Virus record (IMG/VR): IMGVR_UViG_3300034072_001470
Span: 1-20,452 of that record
Source of the DNA: a virus
Length of the DNA: 20,452 nt
Strand: one strand, 5' to 3'
Shown here piece after piece: positions 6,591 to 14,529 of this stretch. The translations under genes were made by a program, and so were the position numbers. Positions within the stretch are counted from its first letter, which is position 1. Every line of letters begins with the position of its first letter. The notes beneath the pieces were generated by a model. That model was not told the DNA's origin and searched no databases. It saw only the letters and a program-made list of their open reading frames with translations.

Positions 6591-7962
6591 AAACTGGCTC
6601 ACTGCATCAACCCGCAGCTATCAGGCCGCGCAGGGCGGCAGGCGTGGGTCCGCATTGAAGACGATGCACCACCCCCTGCAGTCGATCGCCGCCGCACGTG
6701 GCACGCTTGCGGCCCGCGCACGCCACCTTGCCGCCAACAACCCGCTGGCCGCTTCTGGCGTCGAGGCGTGGGTGTCGGCGCTTGTCGGGACCGGCATTAA
6801 GGGACAGGCAAAAGCAACCGGCCCGCTTCGCAACACGTTGAACATCTCGTTCGAGAATTGGACGGACGACGCGGACGCGGACGGCATAACCGACTTTTAT
6901 GGCATGCAGGCTTTGATCGTCCGGCGTGTCGTCATCGACGGCGAGGCCTTGGCCATCTTCGTGCAGGACGGCGACGTTTTGCAAATCCGCGTCATCGAGG
7001 CCGAGCAGCTTGATTCTAGCTATACGGCCAACCTAACGAACGGCAATGTCGTCGTTCAAGGTGTCGAGCATGATGCCAATGGCCGGCGCGTGGCGTTCCA
7101 CATCTTCGATCGACCGGCTGCCATGGACTACGCTGCCACCAGGCAGCGCACGCGATATGCGGCAAGCGAAGTGATGCACATCTTCCGGCGCGATGTTCCT
7201 GGCCAGTGCCGGGGCGTCTCGTGGCTTGCCCCGGTAATCGTTCGCCTTTCCGATCTCGACAGTTGGCGTGACGCCTCCCTAGTCAGGCAGCGCATGGCAG
7301 CGATGCTCGCCGGCTTCATCACCACGACGGACGGCAGCGCTTCGCCCATGGAAGGCGAGCAGTCGGGCAGCAGTGTCGTCGGGGGGCTCGAACCGGGGAC
7401 GCTGCAATATCTCGATCCCGGCCAGGATATTCGATTCAGCGATCCCGCCAAGATCGGTCAGGACGTCATCGACTTCGCCGACATCACCGAGCGAGAAATC
7501 GCCGTTGGCCTTGGCCTTCCTGATTACCTTTTGAGCGGCGACCTCAGCGACGTGAATTACAGCAGTATTCGTGCCGGCATGGTCGAATTCCGCCGCAGAG
7601 TCGAGGCACTTCAGCACTCGCTCCTGGCGTTCCAGTTCCTTCGGCCCGTGTGGCGCCGTTGGGCCACGCTAGAGGTGCTGTCTGGCCGAGTACAGGCACA
7701 AGTCGCCGAAGCCCTTCCGGTAAGCTGGATCACACCGAAGCAACATTGGGTGGATCCTGCAAAGGACGTGCGCGCCGAAGTCGAAGCCGTAGCGGCTGGC
7801 CTAATGTCTCGCCGTGAAGCGGTTGCAGCACGAGGCATCGATATCGAGCAGCTTGATGCCGAGATCGCCGCTGACCAGGCAAGGGCGGCTAGCCTCGGCC
7901 TTACCTTCACGACGATGCCGCCCGCGGCAAACGACAATCAGCCGGCTTCTCAGGCGGCATAA
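6574..7962 (+). CDS. Phage portal protein, lambda family
   Basis: A 462-aa portal, the dodecameric ring at the packaging vertex through which DNA enters and leaves the head. Recognisable features are AARARHLAANNPLAASGVEA near the N-terminus, a typical motif of lambda gpB-type portals, then VVIDGEALAIFVQDG and EREIAVGLGLPDYLLSGDLSDVNYSS, characteristic of this family near residues 305-335. Length is somewhat less than lambda gpB (about 530). The start is TTG at 6574, supported by AGGAGG at 6559-6564 with 9-nt spacing; the first downstream ATG would cut away conserved sequence. It overlaps the preceding gene by 17 bp. Confidence 0.92.
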   Translation: MLSRIKNWLTASTRSYQAAQGGRRGSALKTMHHPLQSIAAARGTLAARARHLAANNPLAASGVEAWVSALVGTGIKGQAKATGPLRNTLNISFENWTDDADADGITDFYGMQALIVRRVVIDGEALAIFVQDGDVLQIRVIEAEQLDSSYTANLTNGNVVVQGVEHDANGRRVAFHIFDRPAAMDYAATRQRTRYAASEVMHIFRRDVPGQCRGVSWLAPVIVRLSDLDSWRDASLVRQRMAAMLAGFITTTDGSASPMEGEQSGSSVVGGLEPGTLQYLDPGQDIRFSDPAKIGQDVIDFADITEREIAVGLGLPDYLLSGDLSDVNYSSIRAGMVEFRRRVEALQHSLLAFQFLRPVWRRWATLEVLSGRVQAQVAEALPVSWITPKQHWVDPAKDVRAEVEAVAAGLMSRREAVAARGIDIEQLDAEIAADQARAASLGLTFTTMPPAANDNQPASQAA

Positions 7963-7976
7963 CCTTAGGTGCATCG

Positions 7977-9713
7977 ATGACACTACCTAACGGCACGCAA
8001 CAGCGCGCCGCGCCTATGCGCGCGTCAACTTGGAATGCGGACGAACTGAGCTTCGACCTTGTTCTCTCTACCGGCGCCGCTGTCGAGCGCGGTGGCTTCA
8101 TTGAGGTTCTGGATCTGGCCGGCGCCACCTGGCCCGACACGATCCCGCTCCTCGACAGCCATCGCCAAGGCTCGCTTGATGACAACATCGGCGATGTCAC
8201 CAACATCCGGCTTGAAGGCTCCGAAATCATCGGCACCGCCAAGCTGTCCAAGCATTCCGAAAAGGCGAAGCGCATTGCAGCCGAGCTTTCGGACGGCCGG
8301 TCCTTCTCTGCCTCGATCGGTTACGACGTGGCCAAGTGGGCGGAAACAAGCACAGGCGGAAAGCGCACGCTAACCGCTAAATCCTTCAAAATTCTCGAGG
8401 TCAGTCTTGTGTCGGTACCTGCCGACGCAGCCGCTGGCATTCGCTCCCATACCCCTGAAAGGCAGACAATGACCCGCGCTGAAATCAACGCAGAAATCCG
8501 CTCTATCGCCAAGGCCACGCAGCTTGATTCCGCATGGATCGACTCGCAGGTCGATGCAGAAGCGACCGTCGACCAGGCACGCGCCGCCGCCATTGAGGCG
8601 ATGAAGACACGCGCCACCACGACGCCAAGCAACATCAAGGTTGGCACTGACCACACCGACCCGGAGGCGATCCGCTCGGCAATGTCCGAAGCGCTCGCGC
8701 ATCGCCTGGCACCGGCCACAGTTAAGCTGGAAGGCCGCGCCACCGAGTTCCGCGGTCATACTGTCCTTGACCTGGTCGGCGACATGGCAGCGGCACGCGG
8801 CGAGCGCGTCAACCATCGCGACCGTGAAGCCCTCCTGCAGCGGGCGGTTGGCGCCCATAGCACGAGCGACTTCCCGCTCATCATGGCCGCTGCCGCAAAC
8901 AAGGCGCTGCTCTCGCAGTACGAAGTTGCCGCGCCCACTTATCGCATGTGGGCGGCTCGCAAGCCCTTCACCGACTTTAAGGCTCATCAGTTCCTCCGCG
9001 TGGGTGACGTTCCGGCATTCAGCGAAATCAACGAAGGTGGCGAGGTCAAGTACGGCACCATCAGCGAAAGCGCTGAGAAGATCACCGCGAAGGAATTCGG
9101 CACGGGCGTTGCTATCGGCCGCAAGGCGCTTATCAACGACGACCTGTCGGCCCTCTCGGACTTCTCGTCTGGCATCGCCATTCGCGCGGCCAACGATGAA
9201 AACCGGATGGCCTATGCGGTCCTCGCTGCCAACGCTGCCCTGTCGGATGGCAACGCGCTATTCTCCTCGGCCCACGGCAACCTTGCCGCATCCGGTTCGG
9301 CGATCGACGCGGCAAGCATCGGCGCTGCTGTTGCTGCCATGCGCGCTCAGAAGTCCCTTGACGGTATGGTGCTGAACCTTCAGCCGGCTTATCTCGTGGT
9401 TGGTCCCGCCTATGAGACAGCGGCCCGCCTCATTCTGGCATCGGTCAACGCAACGAAGACCAGCGACGTCAATGTTTGGGCAAATCTAGCGCAGCTTGTG
9501 GTCGACGCGAACATCACTGACAACTCTTGGTATTTGTTCGCATCGCCAACGGCGGCGCCGGTTGTGGTCTATGGATTCGTCGGCGGATCCGAAGGGCCTA
9601 CCGTGAGGAGTGAGCGGGATTTTGACACTCAGGCGGTCAAAGTTGCCGCCTCACTTGATTGGGCTGTCGGTGCCATCGACTGGCGCGGTGCTTACCGAAA
9701 TGCCGGCGCATAA
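7977..9713 (+). CDS. Prohead protease / major capsid protein fusion
   Basis: A 578-aa fusion. Residues about 1-160 form an HK97-type prohead protease with a histidine in LLDSHRQG (H62) and a serine in RSFSASIGYDV (S113), plus the EVSLVSVPADAAA segment that ends the domain. Residues about 165-270 form a charged, helical, scaffold-like region. Residues about 280-578 look like a major capsid protein (RVGDVPAFSEINEGGEVKYG, GRKALINDDL, YGFVGGSEGPTVRSERDFDT). Single-chain protease-capsid fusions of this kind are known in alphaproteobacterial and Mu-like phages. It starts 14 nt after the portal stop. An internal in-frame ATG at 8469 with its own GAAAGG could make scaffold-capsid without the protease. 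The gene ends TAATG with the next one. Confidence 0.92.
   Translation: MTLPNGTQQRAAPMRASTWNADELSFDLVLSTGAAVERGGFIEVLDLAGATWPDTIPLLDSHRQGSLDDNIGDVTNIRLEGSEIIGTAKLSKHSEKAKRIAAELSDGRSFSASIGYDVAKWAETSTGGKRTLTAKSFKILEVSLVSVPADAAAGIRSHTPERQTMTRAEINAEIRSIAKATQLDSAWIDSQVDAEATVDQARAAAIEAMKTRATTTPSNIKVGTDHTDPEAIRSAMSEALAHRLAPATVKLEGRATEFRGHTVLDLVGDMAAARGERVNHRDREALLQRAVGAHSTSDFPLIMAAAANKALLSQYEVAAPTYRMWAARKPFTDFKAHQFLRVGDVPAFSEINEGGEVKYGTISESAEKITAKEFGTGVAIGRKALINDDLSALSDFSSGIAIRAANDENRMAYAVLAANAALSDGNALFSSAHGNLAASGSAIDAASIGAAVAAMRAQKSLDGMVLNLQPAYLVVGPAYETAARLILASVNATKTSDVNVWANLAQLVVDANITDNSWYLFASPTAAPVVVYGFVGGSEGPTVRSERDFDTQAVKVAASLDWAVGAIDWRGAYRNAGA
8457..8471 (+). promoter_or_regulatory. Internal ribosome-binding site and in-frame start at the protease/capsid junction
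   Basis: GAAAGG (8457-8462), 6-nt spacer, ATG (8469-8471), in frame at codon 165 of the fusion. It falls exactly between the protease domain and the scaffold-like region, so it could produce a 414-aa protein in excess over the full-length chain, comparable in logic to nested phage protease and scaffold genes. Seen in sequence; the use of this start is inferred. Confidence 0.5.
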
Positions 9714-9943
9714 TGGCGACCCTCGCTGAATTGCAAGCAATGCGGGCGGCCCTAGTGGTCGCCCGCTCGTCTGGCACGCTCAAGACAGTCTTCACCTCCG
9801 GCTCTACCCGGCGAGAGGTCGAATACAAATCCGACAGCGAGATGGCGGCGGCAATCGCTGCCATCGACCGCGAGATCAATGCGGCCAGCGGCACCAAGCC
9901 CCGCCGCTTCCTCCCCTCATTCAACGATGGATTCAATCAATGA
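9713..9943 (+). CDS. gpW-like head-tail joining protein
   Basis: A 76-aa protein (MATLAELQAMRAALVVARSS...) of the lambda gpW type: an N-terminal helix, a short beta hairpin (VFTSGSTRREVEYKS) and a second helix (SEMAAAIAAIDREI). gpW plugs the portal after packaging and is the docking surface for the tail. The start ATG at 9713 shares bases with the stop of the capsid gene (TAATG); an earlier in-frame start inside the capsid gene is unlikely. The stop overlaps the next start by 4 bp (ATGA). Confidence 0.85.
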   Translation: MATLAELQAMRAALVVARSSGTLKTVFTSGSTRREVEYKSDSEMAAAIAAIDREINAASGTKPRRFLPSFNDGFNQ

Positions 9944-10257
9944 AAAACTTCATCTCCACAGGCGAAATCCTTGAAGTAACGGCACCCTATGACGTTGCGT
10001 CAGGTGGTGGCGTTCTCGTCGGCTCGATCTTCGGCTTTGCCGTGACCTCTGCAGTGTCCGGCCAGCCGGTTAACATCAAACGCAAGGGCGTTTTCGAGCA
10101 CGCAAAGACAAGTGCTCAGGCCTGGACGCAAGGTGCTGCCCTTTACTGGGACAATACCAATAAGGTTCTGACGACAGCATCCAGCGGCAACACGCTCGTC
10201 GGCGCGGCTGCCCTCCCGGCCGCCAACCCCTCGGCCGTCGGTCGCATTGTGATCTAA
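9940..10257 (+). CDS. DUF2190-family capsid-associated (decoration/cement-like) protein
   Basis: A 105-aa beta-rich protein matching the DUF2190 pattern: an N-terminal GEILEVTAPYDVASGGGVLVGSIFGFA stretch, a middle QAWTQGAALYWDNTNKVLT segment and a glycine/alanine-rich end (LVGAAALPAANPSAVGRIVI). Proteins of this family are found beside capsid genes and are thought to sit on the capsid surface. Starts in an ATGA overlap and ends in a TAATG overlap, fully embedded in the translationally coupled head operon. Confidence 0.85.
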   Translation: MKNFISTGEILEVTAPYDVASGGGVLVGSIFGFAVTSAVSGQPVNIKRKGVFEHAKTSAQAWTQGAALYWDNTNKVLTTASSGNTLVGAAALPAANPSAVGRIVI

Positions 10258-10622
10258 TGGACTGGCGCGCATTAGAGGCCGCAACCGATGCCATAGTGGT
10301 GCGCGCCTTCTCCGAACCGGTTCGGCTGTCGTTTTTAAAGAACGGCAGCCCCGACCCGACGAGGCCAGCCCGCGATATCCAGGCCGTCGTTCATCACCCG
10401 AATGCTGAAGGATCAATCTCCATCGGCAACGGCATGATCACCACGCTATCGGCAAGCGGCTCGGCACTCGTCATTGAGCGGGCCGCATACCCCGGCATCG
10501 TGCTCAAAGCAGGCGACCGCGTCCGCGCTTCGAACGTTACCGGCGCGTTGGTCTGGTACGAAGTCAAATCCGTATCAGACCGCTTCTCGAGCATCCTCGT
10601 GGCCAATCTCAACGAGGCCTGA
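10257..10622 (+). CDS. FII-like head-tail attachment protein
   Basis: A 121-aa protein. Size (lambda FII is 117 aa), position after gpW and DUF2190, and a beta-rich pattern (IQAVVHHP..., LVIERAAYPGIVLKAGDRVRA, WYEVKSVSD) fit the gpFII-like connector that joins the portal/gpW complex to the tail. Assignment rests on position and general pattern rather than on a diagnostic motif. Starts at TAATG with the preceding gene. Confidence 0.7.
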   Translation: MDWRALEAATDAIVVRAFSEPVRLSFLKNGSPDPTRPARDIQAVVHHPNAEGSISIGNGMITTLSASGSALVIERAAYPGIVLKAGDRVRASNVTGALVWYEVKSVSDRFSSILVANLNEA

Positions 10623-10625
10623 CCC

Positions 10626-10781
10626 ATGCAAATCATCTCGAAGATTGCGGCGCACTACGCTGCCACGCTCGGCCGCGTCTACTCGGCCCTGCCTCCCAAA
10701 TCCACCGACACACCCATCACCGCAGCCACCCTGCGCGAAGCCCTCAAGGAGGAGAGCAAATGCACGTCAACTATTCACTGA
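10626..10781 (+). CDS. Small 51-aa protein between adaptor and tail chaperone
   Basis: Short ORF starting 3 nt after the FII-like stop and overlapping the chaperone start by 22 bp. The protein begins MQIISKIAAHYAATLGRVY and has a helical centre (TAATLREALKEES). No family is recognised. It contains the strong AAGGAGGAG that serves the next gene, so its translation may help couple the two. It occupies the place where a tail terminator or tail tube gene would be expected, but it is far too short for either. Confidence 0.5.
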   Translation: MQIISKIAAHYAATLGRVYSALPPKSTDTPITAATLREALKEESKCTSTIH

Positions 10782-11032
10782 AAACCCCGATCGAATTCGG
10801 CGGCAAGACCTACACCGACCTCACGTTTCGCGAGCCCAAGACGGGCGACATGATGGTCTTGGACAAGTTCACGGGCGAAATGTCGAAGATGGTCGCACTC
10901 ATCGCCACCATCGCCGACGTGCCGATCCAGGTCATCAAGGACGCGTCCCTCAAGGACTTCACGGCCATCTCCGAAGCCGTCGCGCCGCTACTGGGAAACG
11001 ACCCGGAATCGACGGGCGCTGGATCGATCTAG
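10760..11032 (+). CDS. Tail assembly chaperone, short form (Phage_TAC_7 / Mu gp41-like)
   Basis: A 90-aa protein. The pattern YSLKTPIEFGGKTYTDLTFREPKTGDMM followed by helical sequence (LIATIADVPIQVIKDASLKDFTAISEAVAPLLG) is that of the tail assembly chaperones of the P2 gpE / Mu gp41 type. These coat the tape measure protein before the tail tube polymerises. Strong AAGGAGGAG at 10746-10754, 5 nt before the ATG. It carries a slippery heptamer near its end (10993-10999) that gives a longer product. Confidence 0.85.
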   Translation: MHVNYSLKTPIEFGGKTYTDLTFREPKTGDMMVLDKFTGEMSKMVALIATIADVPIQVIKDASLKDFTAISEAVAPLLGNDPESTGAGSI

Positions 11033-11166
11033 TCGCCATCGTTGCTGCTGAACTCTCCACCTCCATCAGCGAGGTGGAGGGCTTCCCCCCTGAGAAAACC
11101 ATCGCCTACGCGCAAGCCGCTGTCCGGTGGCTAAACCAGAAAAATGGTGGCCCGAAGAATGGCTAA
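10760..11166 (+). CDS. Tail assembly chaperone, -1 frameshift fusion product
   Basis: Translation slipping by -1 on G GGA AAC (10993-10999) leaves the short form after 80 codons and reads 55 further codons (beginning RPGIDGRWIDLVAIVAAELS) to the TAA at 11164, giving a 135-aa protein. The second part has sensible composition, contains helices, and ends at the start of the tape measure gene, as gpG-T of lambda and E-E' of P2 do. P2 E+E' (142 aa) is similar in size. No independent start with a ribosome-binding site is seen for the second part. Confidence 0.85.
10993..10999 (+). promoter_or_regulatory. Programmed -1 frameshift site GGGAAAC
   Basis: A perfect X XXY YYZ slippery heptamer in the right phase of the chaperone frame (ct G GGA AAC gac). 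A short GC stem (GGCGCT with AGTCGCC, 11014-11037) lies just downstream and a stronger hairpin (CCACCTC/GAGGTGG, about 11059-11079) follows about 60 nt after it; one of these may stimulate slippage. Confidence 0.85.
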
Positions 11167-13336
11167 GACGCAAGACGCAAAACTAATCGTAAGCTTGCTG
11201 GACCGCCTCAGCGGTCCGGCGAAAGCCATCTCCGGCACACTCTCTCGCCTTTACGCCATGCAGGCGCGTAACACCGCCGCACTCGACCAGATGCGGGGCA
11301 GGATGCTCGACGCAATGGGCGCCGGCTATGCCCTCGCTCGCTCCCTGTCGGCACCGATCAATGCCGCTGTTGCATTCGAATCCACCATGGCCGACGTGGC
11401 CAAGGTCGTGGATTTCGAAAGTCCGGCCGCGTTCAAGCAAATGTCCAGCGACATTCGCGAGCTATCCTTGCGCATCCCGATGGCTGCCGACGGCCTCGGC
11501 CAGATTGTTGCGGCTGCCGGCCAGTCAGGCATTGCGAACAACGAACTGCTCAAGTTCACAGAGCTCGCCGCTAAAGTCGGCGTGGCGTGGGACATGTCGG
11601 CAGACCAGACCGGCGAAGCGCTCGCAAAGCTGAAGACGGCCCTCGGTCGCAGCATCGACGACACGGCCAGCCTTGCCGACGCCATCAACCACCTCGGCAA
11701 CAATTCGGCCGCATCGGCTCCGAAGATCCTCGACGTCGTTCGCCGCGTGGCGCCTATGGCCAGCCAATTCGGCATGACAGCCGAAGAAGTCGCGGCGCTT
11801 GGTGCTGCCATGACCGGCGCAGGCTTCGAATCCGAAGTCGCATCTACTTCTATCTTGAATATCGGCCGTGCGCTTACTCGTGGATCCGGTGCAACTGCTC
11901 GTCAGTCCAAGGCTTTCAAGACGCTTGGGCTGCAGTCCAAGGCCGTGGCCAAGTCGATGCAAAACGATGCCATGGGCACGTTGCAGGACGTTCTAGAGCG
12001 CGTTGGCCGTCTTCCTGCCGACATGCGAGCAAGTCTCGTGTCCGACCTATTCGGCGATGAAGCACGTGCCCTCGGCCCGCTCATCAGCAACGGCAAGCTG
12101 CTCGGCGATACGCTCGATCTAATCGGCGACAAGTCTGATTATGCGGGCAGCGCTGCCAAAGAGTTTGAGGTTCGCAGCAAGACCTCTGCCAACAACATGC
12201 AGCTCTTCCGAAACCGCGTGACGGACCTTGCCATCAGCGTGGGCGACGCCCTGTTGCCGGCGCTTAACAAGGTCATGGACGTCCTCGGTCCAACAGTCAC
12301 AAGCATCAGCGATCTCGCGCAGCGCTTCCCAGCGTTGACGGCTGGCATCATCGCGGCAACGTCTGCAGTCATCGCCTTCCGGATCGCCCTCACTGCCTTG
12401 CGCTTCGCCGGGCTCTACGCTTTAGGCGGCATGATCTCCACGGCAATCGGCTTCACGACCTTTGCCGGTGCTGCAACAGCAGTCGGTGCTGCCCTGGCAG
12501 CCATCAGCGCGCCGGTATGGCTTGCCATTGGTGCAGCGGTTGCCGTTGTCGCTGCGGCAGGTGCTTGGCTCTACAAATACTGGGATCGTATCAGCGCGAC
12601 CATGCGTGGCGTTGCGTCAGCCCTGTCGGAAGAGCTCGCACCCGCCTTCGAATTCCTGAAGCCTGTCATCGAACCAGTGGCGGCAGCCTTGCGAGCGATC
12701 GGCGACGCAGGTGCATGGGTTTACGACAAGCTGTCCGGCCTGGGCTCGATGCTCTCCGGTCTCTTCGATCGGGAAATACTCGGGTACAATCATGCGCAGG
12801 CGATCGAGGCCAACGCCAAGAACGTAACGGCCAGAATAGTCCGCGCATTCATTGACGGTCACGCGCAGATCTTCGCTGCCGGTTCGCAGATGGTGCAAGC
12901 GTTGTGGGACGGCATGGTGGCGAAGTTCGACTCCTTCATCGCGTGGGTGAAGACAATCCCGTCGCGCATCCGCTCGGCAATCGGCAACATCGATCTGTCC
13001 GGAATGATCCGCCTTCCGTCCTTCCTTGGCGGTGGTGGTGATGCTCCGAAGGTAGACGGCGCACGCGCTGCAGGCGGTCCCGTAGGCGCTGGCAAGACCT
13101 ACTTGGTCGGCGAGCGTGGGCCTGAATTGTTCAGCCCGTCAAATGCAGGTGTCATCACTCCGAACCATGCGCTCGGCTCGTCTGCTGCCAATAGCAACGT
13201 GCCGCCGGTCGTGGTCACAAACCACTTCCACATCTCAGGTGCGGGTAATGCCGAATCGGTGGCGCAAGCCGTCGTTGATCGTCAGGCCGGCGCAACAAAA
13301 GCAGCCGTCGAGGCCGCTTACATGGATGCAGCATAA
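11159..13336 (+). CDS. Phage tail tape measure protein (TP901 family)
   Basis: A 725-aa protein that sets tail length and is ejected with the DNA. The N-terminal third has the TP901 tape-measure core (FESTMADVAKVVDF, ADGLGQIVAAAGQSGIA, MTAEEVAALGAAMTGAGF, FGDEARALGPL). Hydrophobic helices with many Ala/Ile/Val residues fill about residues 385-465. The C-terminus has the usual GGPVGAGKTYLVGERGPELF motif near residue 650. I prefer ATG 11159 (MAKTQDAKL), which overlaps the frameshift product by 8 bp; ATG 11144 is in the same frame and would add five residues. It is complete but on the short side for the family. No tail tube gene precedes it. Confidence 0.93.
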   Translation: MAKTQDAKLIVSLLDRLSGPAKAISGTLSRLYAMQARNTAALDQMRGRMLDAMGAGYALARSLSAPINAAVAFESTMADVAKVVDFESPAAFKQMSSDIRELSLRIPMAADGLGQIVAAAGQSGIANNELLKFTELAAKVGVAWDMSADQTGEALAKLKTALGRSIDDTASLADAINHLGNNSAASAPKILDVVRRVAPMASQFGMTAEEVAALGAAMTGAGFESEVASTSILNIGRALTRGSGATARQSKAFKTLGLQSKAVAKSMQNDAMGTLQDVLERVGRLPADMRASLVSDLFGDEARALGPLISNGKLLGDTLDLIGDKSDYAGSAAKEFEVRSKTSANNMQLFRNRVTDLAISVGDALLPALNKVMDVLGPTVTSISDLAQRFPALTAGIIAATSAVIAFRIALTALRFAGLYALGGMISTAIGFTTFAGAATAVGAALAAISAPVWLAIGAAVAVVAAAGAWLYKYWDRISATMRGVASALSEELAPAFEFLKPVIEPVAAALRAIGDAGAWVYDKLSGLGSMLSGLFDREILGYNHAQAIEANAKNVTARIVRAFIDGHAQIFAAGSQMVQALWDGMVAKFDSFIAWVKTIPSRIRSAIGNIDLSGMIRLPSFLGGGGDAPKVDGARAAGGPVGAGKTYLVGERGPELFSPSNAGVITPNHALGSSAANSNVPPVVVTNHFHISGAGNAESVAQAVVDRQAGATKAAVEAAYMDAA

Positions 13337-13896
13337 TGACAATGACAGCCAAATGGTCCGACAAGACCATCCTCAAGTTCGGCCGGCAAATTGACCGGCT
13401 GAACCGCGAATTCCCAAAGGTTTTACCTCAAGAAATCAACAAGGTAGGCGAGCGGGCCAAGACCTTGGTCATTCGCACGCTCACCAAACAGACCGGCTTG
13501 GATAAGGCCGTAATCGTCCGCGCTATCGGGAATCCGAGCAAGGCACGGCCGGGCAAACTCTCCTACGATATGAAGACGAGAGGCGGTCAGATCCGCCTCA
13601 AGTACTTCAATCCGAAGGAGGCTGATGGTGGCGTCGTGGCCAAGCCATTCGGAAAGAAGACCTACTATCCTGGCGCGTTCCTTATGGGCGGAGCAATGGG
13701 CAATCGTAAGGTTGTGGCTAAGTTCGATGGTCATGCCATGGTCAGGACCAAGGGCAGATTCTACACGTTCGCGCGATCAGGGGTTGTGATCCCCACCGAG
13801 ATGACCAGCGGTGCAACGCAAGCAGCCTTCGACAAACTGGCCGGACCACTGCTTGAGCAGCGCGTGCAAAAGGTCATCGCTAAACTATTGAAATAG
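13336..13896 (+). CDS. gpZ-like minor tail protein
   Basis: A 186-aa protein resembling lambda minor tail protein Z (192 aa): a basic N-terminal half (EINKVGERAKTLVIRTLTKQTGL, RAIGNPSKARPG), a YPGAFLMGG segment matching the gpZ PGAF motif, a VVIPTEM motif and a C-terminal helix. gpZ is needed for correct completion of the head-tail joining end of the tail. In lambda it lies before the tape measure; here it lies after it. Starts in a TAATG overlap with the tape measure gene; a second ATG (13342) is possible. Confidence 0.75.
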   Translation: MTMTAKWSDKTILKFGRQIDRLNREFPKVLPQEINKVGERAKTLVIRTLTKQTGLDKAVIVRAIGNPSKARPGKLSYDMKTRGGQIRLKYFNPKEADGGVVAKPFGKKTYYPGAFLMGGAMGNRKVVAKFDGHAMVRTKGRFYTFARSGVVIPTEMTSGATQAAFDKLAGPLLEQRVQKVIAKLLK

Positions 13897-14007
13897 CGCA
13901 ACAAAGCAGCGAGGGCAAAAGGTACTCCTAGCCCTTGACGGTAGGCGGGTCGTCGCGATCCCGAGATCTGCCAGCCCGCCGCTTCACCTAAGGGGGTTCC
14001 GCCACCA
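13897..14007 (+). other. Intergenic gap before terminase, candidate cos region
   Basis: This is the only sizeable gap inside the morphogenesis operon (111 bp). It holds a GGCGGG (13946-13951) with GCCCGCC (13974-13980) inverted repeat and the small-terminase ribosome-binding site AAGGGGG (13991-13997). Lambda-type terminases cut at a cos site that usually lies just upstream of the small-subunit gene, so cos may be here. No cos consensus can be named. Confidence 0.25.
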
Positions 14008-14529
14008 ATGAGCGAAAATGACGTCAGCGCCAAGGCGCTCGGCGAATGGCTCGACGTGTCCGACAGGACCATCAGAGAGCTCGCCGAACGGGGCATCGCA
14101 GTCCGCACCGGACGCGGACGCTATGACCTCAAGCAGTCCGTAATCAACCACACGCGCCACCTTAGAGAGGTGTCAGCCGGCCGTGGCGGGGAGAACCAAA
14201 TCCTCGACCTCACCGCCGAGCGGGCACGCGAATCCAAAGAGCGAGCCGACAACCTGGCGCTCAAGAATGAGCAGCTTAGGGGCGAACTCCTCCACGTCGA
14301 TGACGTCGTGCGCAATTGGCAGGACATCCTTCGGCGAGTGAGCAGCAGCCTCTTGTCCGTGCCCGAACGGGTAGCGGCCCGACGCTCCGTCGACGCGGAC
14401 ATTGTCCAAGCGTTCGATCGCGAAATCAGAGACACATTGAATGACCTTGCGGACGATGAAGACGGCTCGCCGGCTCGCCTTGAGCAGCCTGCGCCCGCCG
14501 ATGAAGCTACGTCTGAGCGAGTGGGCTGA
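14008..14529 (+). CDS. Terminase small subunit, Nu1-like
   Basis: A 173-aa protein. Residues 6-50 form the winged helix-turn-helix of Nu1-type subunits (AKALGEWLDVSDRTIRELAE, then GIAVRTGRGRYDLKQSVINH), followed by a long helical region (LTAERARESKERADNLALKN) and an oligomerisation segment. It recognises the packaging site (cos) and recruits the large subunit. AAGGGGG about 10 nt upstream supports the start. Its 3' part overlaps the large subunit gene by 89 bp. The gene uses several AGA and AGG arginine codons, which the element's own tRNA-Arg(UCU) would read. Confidence 0.85.
   Translation: MSENDVSAKALGEWLDVSDRTIRELAERGIAVRTGRGRYDLKQSVINHTRHLREVSAGRGGENQILDLTAERARESKERADNLALKNEQLRGELLHVDDVVRNWQDILRRVSSSLLSVPERVAARRSVDADIVQAFDREIRDTLNDLADDEDGSPARLEQPAPADEATSERVG

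Noticed and set aside
10474-10998. Upstream part of the long open frame 10474-11166
   Set aside because: Only the last 55 codons, reached by frameshifting, look like protein; the rest is a shadow of the FII-like and chaperone genes.
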